A stretch of DNA of 64,000 nt from Rotaria sordida (Eukaryota; Rotifera; Eurotatoria; Philodinida; Philodinidae), in the NCBI GenBank assembly GCA_905250125.1, contig CAJNOL010000021.1:1-64000 (forward strand), read 5' to 3'. The notes under the pieces were generated by a model. The model did no database searches and was not told the origin of the DNA. It saw only the letters and a program-made list of their open reading frames with translations. Position 1 is the stretch's first letter; each line of letters begins with the position of its first letter. Made by a program: the position numbers and the translations under genes. Shown in pieces: positions 22,700 through 34,900 of the stretch.

Positions 22700-24014
22700 G
22701 TTAATATTAGATTTCTTTATTTATGTCGGTGTGGGTCATGTTTTTAATTTATGCCACATCCACCCACACTCACACCACACGCTCACACTCGAAACTCGCT
22801 CTTCATGAATAAATAAAACTTTTTCGGTATTAAATGATTTTGTGGTCAAAAGACATCTAAAATAATTGTATTCGAAATTATGAAAATGTTATTTCATATC
22901 ATACAATTACATTTTCGTATATACTCGAAAGTTACATCATACGAAAGTGCCACAACTAAATGAAAGCAAAGTTTCAATAAAATGCAATCATAGAGTTCTT
23001 TCTGTTTAAAAAATTGATTAACTTAATGAAATTTACAATAAAATTTCCACGAGACAGTCAATTGATAGCACATATGTCCAGCATTCAAACATGAACCGAA
23101 ATATGGTGAGATATGTACATGGACAGTGCAACAAAGTTGAAATAATGATAAAGCTATGAATATTATCCTTCTTTCCTATATCTGACATATGGTGAACTGT
23201 TTTACTGAAATCTTGGTAAATCATATGAACAGATTATAAAAAAAGAACAAGTTTCGTATAATGAACTAGGAATCGCTATCAAGATCAATAATACGAGGTC
23301 AGTAAAATAGTTTCACAATGATTAAAACAAAAATATTGCAATTCCCAGTAGAAATTAGAACTATTTTCTAGAAAACTAATATCTATAAGAAACACTAATT
23401 ATATGATGAGCTTCTTTTTCTTGGAATTTCAAGAAATTCGCCACATTTCGAAGAAGTCAGTCACAGTTCCTCCTCAAACATGATATGAAACAATAAAAAC
23501 AATCGAAATAGTCTTCATCGAATGGCTAGATGTCCATTGACGATGAAGATTTATCACTCAGTTGATTTTTGCTAGAAAAAACATGCTTTCAATTTCACAG
23601 CTTAGACTACAGTAGACTAGAATGCTATCACTTTAATAATAAAATTCGTTGAGTCCAAGGATATTTCACATGTTGGTATTGGATATTACTACATAACATC
23701 ATAATTAATAACTTATATTAAATAGATAAATTCTAGAAAAAAATGAATCTCAAAGAGAAAAGTTATCATGATCCGCCCCATTCGTTCACTATTTATTGAG
23801 ATGACACAAAACGCATGTAATAGAAAAGAAAAATTTGTGAAAATGCCCAACCAAAATCAACTATAGCATTTTTCGAGAAAAGATCTGTTTTTTAGAATAG
23901 CAAAGTAAAGAACGTTAAAAGCGATGAATTCATAATGAAAAATAAAAGCTGCATTTCAATCTAAGAAAGCACGACTTATCTTAATTGACTCTTTAAGAGA
24001 AAATATTATCAGAT
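22700..24014. other. relic-region spacer
   Basis: Apart from the TGTGGG-like tract at its left end, I recognise no coding sequence, RNA gene or element ends in this 1.3 kb. Confidence 0.4.
22724..22790. repeat. TGTGGG/CCCACA-like tract
   Basis: A TGTGGG core (GGTGTGGGTCATG) followed after about 25 nt by its degenerate complement (CCACATCCACCCACACTCAC). The unit resembles the TGTGGG telomere repeat reported for bdelloid rotifers, here short, degenerate and in both orientations. Confidence 0.45.
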
Positions 24015-24518
24015 CTATTCAACAGGGAAAGTAGCTGAGACTGATCCAACGGCAACAATTGAAAACATCCCAGTTACATTGAAAAGCACTGTTGTTACCA
24101 CCACAACGTATTTTGCTAGCTGATCCGATGTAATAATTAAAGCTAAAAGAAATTGATATTGCCTTGCATCATCACCATTTTCTTGCATTAAATTTTCAGC
24201 TGGAGCAGAAGGATGAAATATGCTGTTAGAAATATATCCATAAGTATACATCGTACTATTGGACATGATATAATGCTTTCCAGCTGTAAAAACACTGATA
24301 CAAAATGCTTTATAATAGTAGTTTCCACCTGCATAATTACTGGTACGGTAAAACGCTTCACTGGCATTATTCAACGATAATGCATATTGTAAGATTATAA
24401 ACGTTGTATTACCTATCGGCGTGTCTACGTAATGGTATAGGTGGAATGTGGGTGTCTGGATGTGGGTATGCGTGTAGAGCATGTCCACAATGAATTCCAT
24501 ACTCACATCCACATCCAC
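24015..24518 (-). pseudogene. fragment of a secreted/extracellular repeat domain
   Basis: Open minus-strand frame; the meaningful part is about 24015-24420. It reads NYYYKAFCISVFTAGKHYIM, SNSTMYTYGYISNSIF, PSAPAENLM, QFLLALIITSDQLAKYVVVV, NVTGMFSIVAVG. I associate this pattern (SNS.mdTYGY, VVTT..pNVTG.FSI) with repeated extracellular domains of bdelloid proteins of unknown function. The N-terminal third of the frame is translated TG-rich repeat (24425-24527), so the start codon is not credible. No upstream exon or signal peptide found. Could be a last exon of a lost gene. Confidence 0.45.
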
Positions 24519-24530
24519 ACCCTCGTTATT
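24430..24530. repeat. inverted TGTGGG/CCACA-like tracts
   Basis: GAATGTGGGTGTCTGGATG followed by TGGGTATGCGTGT, then in the opposite orientation ACTCACATCCACATCCACACC. A degenerate TG-rich tract facing its own complement, similar in kind to the one at 22724-22790. Confidence 0.5.
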
Positions 24531-24954
24531 GGAAGAAAAAATTGAAGAAAACTAAAATGTGACTGTAAAATATGAATAGGTTCCCTTAATGAAAATCATA
24601 TTTTCTCTTGTTTTAAAGTCTGTCACATTGTTAGCTTTCATAGTTCATTGTAATAATAACTGTTTCCATCTTTTCTATTTCATGTGAGGCTTTAGTTAGA
24701 ATCTTATGCTCCAAAGTCTCTTGATTCGAAATATTTTCAAGGCTTTCGTTAGTAACTAGTCAAAGTCTACCAAGAAAGAATTCTTTCATGGTCTATATTC
24801 ATTTAAAACAGAGGAAGTGAAATGCTTTTAGTGGTTACATTGGGGGGCAAAAAATCTTACTCTTTTAATGATCATAATTTTCTTTAACTATTCTCACTTC
24901 AATCATGTTCTGTTTTTTCCTATAAACTATACGACATCGAAGAAATCAATTGTT

Positions 24955-25372
24955 AATGTTAGCAAATATCTTCCTAGTTTTTGTAAAATATTCTTTTCCT
25001 TTTTCGTGACATTTCGATGATACCTTCTTCAGACTTTATTGATGATAAATGAAATGTACTACAAACATATACTTTGTTTTCTTTTTTTGATTTTTTTTCC
25101 CTTATTTTTTCTGCTGTTACAGTGAGTCAGAAGAAGGCGACAATAATAAGTCGCTTCTGTCAGCTATAGCTGTCTTGCAGATTTACTATTAAAATCACAA
25201 TAACAACAGAAAAAAGAAGAGAGAAATACGAAAAATAAAAATAAAATATGTGTGTTGTAGTAGATTTCGTTTACCATTAATAAGGTCTGAAGAAGGTATC
25301 ATCGATTATTGAAATGTCACGAAAAAAGAAAGGAATATTTTACAAAAACTAGAAAGAGACTTACTAACTACT
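24955..25372. repeat. imperfect foldback (MITE-like) element
   Basis: The left arm, from about 24955 to 25125, matches the reverse complement of about 25190-25372. Shared landmarks are CTAGTTTTTGTAAAATATTC, TCGTGACATTTC, and CGATGATACCTTCTTCAGAC. Arms differ by substitutions and small indels. The loop region contains a smaller hairpin (GGCGAC...GTCGCT). Non-coding; lies just upstream of the DDX60 gene. Confidence 0.8.
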
Positions 25373-25677
25373 AAGAATTAATTATGACATTTCTTAACAA
25401 AAGTAATATCTACGAAATCAGTTCTTATAATATTTTTGTCGCTTTATTACGAAATAAGAAAAGTCTATGTTGATTTTGGATTGGTTCGTAATTGCACATT
25501 TAATCAGCAAAAAGATGTAATGACTTGTTGAGTTTTTTTTTCTTATTATTCTTCTTTTGAATACTGAGAAAAGAGAATAAAGTGTTTATCGACGAGTTTT
25601 TTTCTACTAGGTTTTTTTCTCTGGCTGTGTGTCTATAAAGATGTTGAGTCATTTCTCATATTATTAGTATTTTAAAA

Positions 25678-28600
25678 ATGAACGAAAACATAGAAAATTT
25701 TCTTAATTATTTACTCGATACAGAAGCAACATCCGAGATAGCGTTTAATGAAAATATTCATAAAAATAATGAATTATTTCACTCACGATATCTTAAGGAT
25801 TGGGAATTTTTGGTTAATCACAAACTACAACAGGTACACCCCGACATCTTTGTATCTACATTGAGTAATGTAGATAGTGGTCAAAAATCGGAAAGTAATG
25901 ATTCTGAAGAAGAATCATCAACATCATCATCCGATGACGACGAAAAAGTTGAAGACAAAAAAACATTTCCAATGGTACATGTAAGTATTGTTTATATAAA
26001 TAATAAAATTGATTGATAAGCAACATAATTCTATAGAGTCTTCATTCGAAAGAATCAACAGAGTATTTTGATGCAGTTCATCAATGTCGTCGACTTCTTC
26101 AACTGCTTCGTTGTTGCCAACAGCATTATCATCATTTTGTTGATCTTTATTTTCAAAGTCTTGATCAATGTATTAAGCATGAGAATGAAAAAATTGTTAT
26201 CGTGGCGCTACAACAAATTGCTTCTCATCTCTCTGAAAATATAGATGATAATAATGAACGCAAACGTCTTATTCATTGTCTCCCATCAAATATGTCAGAT
26301 CCAACAATTAATCCTTTGTATCAACCTTTTTTCGATACAATTCAATTGCTTTTATCAAGAAACAATACCGAACAAGCCATGATATCATTAATTTCTTTAA
26401 ATGATATCGACATACTCTATCCGTATAGGGCTCGTTTTCTTGATGTGCGTCGAGAATTTCGTGATAGTACACATTATTTCATTGATGGTGATTCACTACT
26501 TCTATCTATTGCTCATCATACAAATGTTGATCTTAAATCATATTATGGAAATACTCTTCATGTTATTTTCATTATTGAACGAATTCTTCTCACTCTTTTC
26601 AATCAATCTCATCAATGTAATTATACACTTCTCTTTTTCGATTGTCATTATGAATTATATCGACAAGAGACGTCTATTCTTGGTCTTCTTCGATCTTGTC
26701 TCATTGTACATCTTTCTAAAAATGCAGATAAATGTGGAATAACAAAAGTACAACAATTTTCATCATGGCTTGATGATAAATATTCGGAATTCGTACGTGA
26801 TGAAAAACCACTGTTTATATTCTATCATGATATGGCGAATTTTGACATGGAAAACGGTAGTCTTCTATCAGAAAACGCTCTGAAACAACTTACCATTATT
26901 TATTGTCTCTTTGGTAATTATCATCAAAATATTATTAAGTGTCACCTTTATTTAATGAATAAATTAATATTAACTGAAACTACTGTTCAATGTTTTGAAA
27001 TTCAATTTAAGCGACAATTTCCAACAAGTTTATTGAAGAAGATCATCGAGCTAGTACCGAATCAATTAATTACTATTACCAAGAATCAAAAGGATCAGAA
27101 TGAATATGAAAAATTTTGTCAGAATATTTGTCAAGATGACATACGTCTTTTTCTTTATCTCAAAGCAATTGCTAAATTTATCAATAATACAAAAGATCAA
27201 GAACTAGTTCAACTTCTTTGTCCATTATTTATTCTTCATGTTGCTCTTCTCATTCGTCTCTCATTACTTGATCGTCATCTTCCATCATCTTTTCCTTCTA
27301 TTACATTTAGTCCCATGTTGTCTCAAATGATTGCACAATTTCAACAATATCTTTCTTCAAATCTATCTTCTCAAGTTTCATCTTTATCTTGGTCAAAAGT
27401 AGCTGATCTGTTCGATGGTCATCTATTTGCTTTCACTCTCTATCGATTATCATCATCATCATCAAATATTCGTTTCGATTCAAAAACATATGAGATTGTT
27501 AGAGAAAGTTTATCAATACTAAACATACCATTCAGTGATGATCTCTTTCAAAATGTCGTCAATCAAATGATTCAACTGAATGTTGTTGATTTCTCGAGGT
27601 CAACATTTGAACAATCATCAATAATAGTCAAACGAATAGAAACGCATCGAAAAATTACTAAGATCTCAAATCGTTTTATCAATACCCTTCTCCAACCCAT
27701 ATTTTCATCAAATAATACATCGACATTTGAATGGGTAACACCGAACGACATTCCAGCAACTCGATACGAAGGTATAAACGCTTTTCTTATTTCTTGGTGA
27801 AAATAAACTATTATTTTTGTAGGAAGACATCATTGGCATGTTTACAAAGAAGTAAAATATTTTTTGATAGATAATTTGCAATTATTTAGTAATTTATTCT
27901 AGGTAGGCGATGAAGTCAGTCGTATACGAGACGATGATGAACAATATACACAGCGTAAAAAGAATCCACGTTTTCGAGGACAACAAAAACAGCAATAGTA
28001 AGAGATATTTTTATTCTTTTTTTGTATAATTTCATATATAACCGTTTGATATTTTATCAAATGATAACTTTTTCTTTTTTGAAAAAGAATTTATTATATC
28101 AATATAAATCTGTTGTTTGTTTCTTTTATCATAGCTATACTTATTTTACTTTATATGGTAAATCATTAACCAGTCGTGATATAAAAGATAATCAAATGCA
28201 AATATTTCTCCCAACTACTTTCACTTCTCTTCCAAACAATGAAGAAAATTCAATCGAGCGATCTGATTCTCCTTCTTCTGCATCTGGTAGCAAGAAAAAA
28301 CAACAACATAAAAAACAACCAAACAAAATTCAACTAAAAAAAAGCGAAATAATTATTAAAGAAAACACAGAACGAAAGATGAATAAATGTATGGATGATG
28401 AAACTCATGAACGAACAAATGTTGAAGTTCGATTAAAACAAATTCCAACTGATAATTATTCTGATGCAATTGATCTAATTGATGAACGTTTACCAAACTT
28501 TAAAACATCAACAATACGTCTCGAATTACTCAAAAGAAAATTTGACTTACAACAAAAATATCTACGATCATTGAAAAAGAAGCATTCACTCACCATAGAA

Positions 28601-31600
28601 GAAAAATCAAAATTAGAACTTCTTCAAATAGAATTTTTTGCTACAATGACTGAAATAGTTCATCTCGAGAATGTTGAAGATGTATTTGCTGAAAAAAGGA
28701 AATATATGGAAGAGCTTGTTGATGATTCAGTATTAGATAGAGAAAAATGGTATCGATTTCAAATGGAAAAGATAAATAGTCGATTACCAAGACGTGAACA
28801 AGGTATTCGCGATAGTCGAGTGGCAGCAGATTTTATTCCTGATGGATGGCAAGTGGAATTTCTCAATGCTGTTGACGCAGAACAATCGATTATTATTGTG
28901 GCACCAACTGCTTCTGGTTAGTCTCGTTAGTTTTTCTTACTTCGTGTTCTTATTTGTATGACATATCTAGGTAAAACTTATGCATCATATTATGCTATGA
29001 AGCATGTACTCGAAAATGAAGATAATCCAAACGGTATCTGTGTATATGTTGCACCAACGAAAGCTCTTGTCAATCAAGTTGCTGGTAAATAAGATTTTCA
29101 TCTATTATGTTAATATATTTACCTGAGTTACTTTTTTCAGCTACAATTTACTCTAAATTTGGTCCTATATTTGGACTTTTTACTCGAGATTATCGTGTCA
29201 AAGTGGATGAATGTCGTATTTTAGTTACGGTTCCACATTGTCTTGAAATTCTTCTCTTGTCACCTAACTATCAACGTTGGTGTCAACGAATTCAATATTG
29301 TATATTTGATGAAATACATTGTATGTCAGGTGAATTAGGATCAGATGTTTGGGAGAAAACAATGTTACTTATCAATTGTCCAATGATTGGACTTTCAGCA
29401 ACAGTTAATAACGGGAAAGATTTATGTCAATGGATTCAACATGTAGAAAAACAACGATCTGAATTATATGAAACGTTAGAACCACGTCAAGTATGCTTCA
29501 TCTTACATCATGAACGACTTGCAGATTTGAACAAATATTTATATTCAAATCGACAATTACATCCCATTCATCCAATCGGTCTTATGAATGCAAAGCAGAT
29601 AATAACTCGTGGTCTTCCTAAAGATTTTTCATTATCACCAAATGAAACCCTTCGACTGAAGGATGCGATGCAAAATGTATTAGGGCAAACAGGGTATGTA
29701 CATAGTTTATAGTACGACATTTAATTTGCTTCTATTCTAATAGAGAACCGGTTTGCGAAGACACTAGCAGAAAGCCAATACCTACATTAAGTGAATATTT
29801 TTCAACAGATTGGATTATTGAACGATGTAAATGTAACAATTATTCATCCCTTGTTTCTGATCAATTCAATCAGTTAATTACTAATCAACAAAATTCCACC
29901 ATTGATTCTATTGTTCAATCAATAAATTCCGTTGGTTCAAATGATTTTTCTTATCCAGAACAAAAATCAATATCAACAGTAATCGTTGAATTTGTGTTGA
30001 CACTTAAAGAGAAAAATCTTCTTCCATGTATAACGTTCATGGATAATCGTAGACTATGTGAAAAATTAGCTGAAAGTGTTACTCAATATTTGGAAGAAGT
30101 TGAAAATGAATTACGAAGAACAAAATATAAACGTCAAATTGAAGTATTAGAAGAACGTTTGACACAATTTGAGAAAGCACAAAAATCAGCTAAAGGAAAA
30201 AAAAAAGTTAGAACTCCTGATAAATGTAGCAATAGTAAATCGTCTGAATTAAAAGAAATGGAAGAAGAAGACGATCGAGTTCAGTATCAGTTATCAGGTC
30301 ACGAACAAAATCTGTTATATGGTATATTGGACGAAGGTACTCTAGCCAATCGGCGTGGATGTGATCAAGAATTAGTTTCGAAACTCTTAAAAAGAGCTGC
30401 AAGATACAATCAACGATTAGTTCAATATATGAAACGAGGTGTGGCTTATCATCACGCTGAATTGAATAATAAAGAACGGACCGCCGTTGAAGCACTTTTT
30501 CGTAATCGATATGTTCAAATTATTTTTTCTACATCAACATTAGGTCAGTGTTATAAACAAATAACAGTATTTTTCTTTATACTATAACTGGAAAATATTT
30601 TCTAGCTTTGGGTATTCATATGCCAACAAAAACTGTGGCTTTTGTTAAGGATTCTATTTTTCTCGATGCTCTACAATATCGACAATCATCTGGTCGTGCT
30701 GGTCGTCGAGGTTTTGATATCCAAGGACATGTAGTCTTCATCAATATTCCAATATCAAAAATCTGTCATTTGACTATTTCAGCAATTCCTGATATTCATT
30801 CTCATTTTCCTACAAGTGTTACATTTTTTATGCGTCTTCTTCATTTATACTCAAATGCTAAAAATAAAAAAGATGCGATGAATCGATCATTAATCACACT
30901 TGAATGTCCATTTATTAAACAGTCACGTATTAAATATCATTTGATCGATGTTCAAACTCGATATCATTGTTTACATACACTTGATTTCCTTCATCGATTA
31001 AATTTAATTAATGGTGAAGGTGATCTGATTGGTCTAGCTGGACTTTTAACTCATTTACATTACTTTGAACCAGCAAATATACTTCTCGTCTATTTGATGG
31101 ATACACAACTTTTTCATGAATTAAATCATGATATTGATATTGTTAATGTACTTGCTCGTCTTTTCACAAATATACCATGGTAAATTTGTATTTATTTTTT
31201 TCATATAATTCTTTTTTTGTTTCAATTAGGCTAGTTACACATAAACAATTTGAAAATCTTGTGTCAAAGAGACGACAACAAATGTTCAATTCAAAATTAT
31301 TTCTTTCAAAAATGTTAATCAATTTTAGTGAACGTGTTCAAACTTATAATTCAATAGTTAAAGATGTTTATGGATTTTATATTGAAAATGTTATACGACA
31401 TTTACGATCACTTATCGATAATCAAGAACAAATCTTACCTTTTTCTAATATTTCATTCTCTCAATTATCTGATTATGATAATGGTACATTTGAATATACT
31501 CTTCATCATCATTATTCACAACAAACACTAAATCCATCCATATCTCCTTTTTCTGCTCCATCTGGTCTTACTCATGAAAAGTTCATGTCAAACTATAATC

Positions 31601-31986
31601 CAACTGTTGGCTCATGGGATCTTGCTTATGATGTTGATTTATCAACACGTATTGTGCCATTTATTGATATAGATATTCGTGATCATACAAATTCAGCCTA
31701 TTATCTTAATAGTTATGCAGTAGATTTCTTTAATCATGGTTCAGAAGCATCATTAATTCTAGAAAATCAAATAAATCCTGGTGAAACAAACAATCTTCTA
31801 TTAGATTTTTTAATGATGCTTTCATCAATAAAAACTTCTCTGGAAATAATTATACGTAATGAAAACGAACAAGCAACAACTAATGATATACAATTTTTCC
31901 AGCCATTATTTGAAAAAATATCAAATATAAAAGAAATCTTTGCAGAAAAATTCTATAAAGCGTATCCTTATGCAAGGAGACGTTAA
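25678..31986 (+). CDS. DDX60: DDX60-family DExH-box RNA helicase
   Basis: Ski2-like superfamily 2 helicase related to DDX60/DDX60L, which in vertebrates supports antiviral RNA sensing and RNA decay. Ten exons: 25678-25980, 26037-27771, 27823-27851, 27903-27997, 28135-28916, 28971-29084, 29141-29693, 29744-30543, 30606-31179, 31230-31986; phases agree, giving 1913 aa (human about 1710). Exon 2 encodes most of the N-terminal DDX60-specific region. Helicase motifs: I in VAPTASGKTY (Gly 982, Lys 983), Ia [17 protein letters not shown] at about 1076-1079, III LSAT at about 1104-1107, [12 protein letters not shown] at about 1497-1506. The HHWHVYKE stretch before the helicase core is typical of the family. 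A Lys-rich insertion (KGKKKVRTP) lies in the second RecA domain. All motifs are intact, so the gene looks functional. Start is the first Met, preceded by a foldback repeat 300 bp upstream. Confidence 0.94.
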
Positions 31987-34900
31987 TAAGATTGTCTTTT
32001 TAGATCTTTTGTTTTTGTAATTCAGAAAATTACATTTATCCTAACTAATCAAATAAACCAAGAAGCACTTGTTAGTATGATACAGCACATATTCATTTTT
32101 AATTAATTAGTTAACTGTGCCGAATTTGTCAGAGAATGACGATTAAGTTGTTGATCTAAGTAAGCCATAAAAGGTTTGAATAGTAAAAAATTCAAGGATA
32201 AATTATGACAAACTCTCAATATGCTGGTAATCGACAAATTAAATCAAAGAATATCTTTTTAATCCATTTATAATATTGTTTAATGACAAGCAACAAATGT
32301 GTTATCAGCGACATTTCGGCTACTCTTTCGCACAATTGACATTTCAATCGGTCCCTTATGTGAATGAGAAGTATCAGTGAATTGAAGACATGTTTTATTT
32401 TTATTTATCATCTAAATGAAACTTGCAAAACTCTCGTATAAAGCTTCTTAGCTGTTATCAACTGTGAGATTAGATATATTACAAATACGAAACAAATATA
32501 AATCAAATACACTTAATAGAATATTTATGGGCAATTTTCATTTAGTTGATTCTAATAACAATGAACAATAGATCAACAAACTAAGTTGTTATCACATATA
32601 AGTGAACATTCAAGATTCGATTAAAACAGAAGTTGAAGATCGTCTTAATGAGTTATTTTATTTAAATATATAAACTATGCCTAATTTAACTTAATGAAAT
32701 AATTATTCAAGTTTAAGTATTATCAACCCATAAATAAAGTATTCAAACATAATTCTAATGGTTTTATTAAAAGAGCAATATTTCAAAATGTACTACTTTA
32801 TCTAATAATGATCAAACATAGTCGATTTTTATTGCTATGTCATCTGTATATTAGCATATAACCTTGCAAAAGAAGTATATAACTTTATCAGAACAACAAT
32901 TCATTATGTTTCCTTCATATTATCCGACATATTCTTTTTCCTTTTATTAAAGTAAATCTGAAAGATATTCACTTTTTTTTTTAATCTTCTTTTTAGTGTA
33001 CTTGAAATAATTGAGAACAATTTGTGGCAAAAGCACTGAGAAAAGGCTAACAGGAGAAATGATTATTAATTTCTTATTTCGATCATTTCATTTATCATTC
33101 ATTGAATTTCCTCTTATTTATTGAAGAGAAGAAGCATCCGGAAAGAAAAAAAAATTGTTTGATAAATATGTAAACAATGTTATTCAAAAGATAAGCTATA
33201 TTAAAATTATCGTTCGCAAAAAAGAACAAAATGTTTTCTCGAATCGAACGTATCAGTAATATAGTGATAACAAAATTGGATAATTATAAGTATATAAAAT
33301 AAAATAAATAAATGTAAATTGATGTAATACATAATTACAATAAGTAAATGGATAAAGATGATTAATAGTATTATATTCATGTTAAAATTCGATTACATAT
33401 GCTGAATATCAGTGATGTAGTCACAATTTTTTTTAAACAGTGACCAGTTTCCCAATTAAATTTCTTGAAGACATGAGCATGTGTAACTAAAAATTACTGC
33501 GTAGCGAATTTATTTTTCATTTGCTTGAAGTCTAGACTTTTATGACGAAAAATTTGTTGTATTAGACTTATTAATCCAGTATCGGTTGTAGAAGAACATG
33601 TCGATGAAGTCCACTGCTTTTCGGAACAGAAAAAATTTCTATTTAATCCATCTAGAATCCATTGCATAGAAACTCAGCTTTTCTTGTATTAACAGTCAAA
33701 TGCCTCCTTCCTTGATTACATACTTCGTTGCTCAAAGTGACTACGCTTTCATGTTTTCGCTGAAAAGTTAAATGTTGATTAGAACGAAATACAATTCTTT
33801 CCCTTACTCAAGAGTACTTCAACAACATAGAAAACTTATACTATTATGGAAGTCGAAATAAAGAGAAGAAGATTAATTAAATTCAAGAATTATTGAAAAA
33901 AGTTAATTTATGAAGTGAGTATTTTTCAGAACTGCAACAAAATTGTGCCTGGATAAACAGTATTCTGAGATATTATCCTCTAGTAGTTCATATTTCATCT
34001 ATGAAAGGATCCCCCTCCTAACATCACTAACGATGACAGTGTTGAGATGAACCTCGTCCCTCTATTTTCATTGTTAGCCTTTGCAGTAATAGCGAATGTT
34101 AGTCTGTTGTGTTTTGTCGGACAATACCAAGAGCTACTTTACATTTATTGCTAGCGACACTACTCAAACTTGTAACTATTTTCTATATTACTCTGATTGT
34201 TAATTATTTATCCAACCTTTAAATCCCAAAATACCACTTCATTTGCTACTACTGGCTGTTTCTAATGCGTATTTTCGAAGTATTTTAATTCATGCATTAT
34301 CGTCCTAATGTTTAATTTAATGTGTTGCATGCGTACACATCTAGGAAAGATCGCGTAGAATCATTCATGTTCTTTCAAAAAGAAAAGTATTTAAATGTGA
34401 TAATCAATGTTACGGTCAAAAATATCATTGATATTTAATCATTATATGAATCGTTCAAAGAAAATGTCGTCAAATAATCTTTGTAAATTACTTGATTAAA
34501 TCACAACCAGAGACAATGTATTAGAATCGTATCACGAAAGTGTTGAAACATGCATGTTCAGCGACGTTTTTTGGCATTGAACAATTGAACCATCTGAAAA
34601 ATATCCATGGCCAATTGCCCAATTGTCTCATCTTTGACTTAGCCTATAGTAAGTTTTTTTTTTCAAAAAGCATCGAGTGTTTGTCGATAATTCAATATGG
34701 CTCTGTATCATTAGGACTATTTGGAGATCAATAAATCATTGTGAAAGAAAAGGAAAATGAAGAACTGAAAAGACTTCGAAAGATATTATATGATAATATA
34801 AAAATTAAATTTTTTTTTAAAACAACCATCAACTTGAAAAAAAAAGATCAACCCTGATTTATATCTCATTCGAATAAACGTATAATGTTGATATACACAT

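Noticed and set aside
26401-26742. 113-codon frame inside DDX60
   Set aside because: Alternative-frame shadow of DDX60 exon 2.
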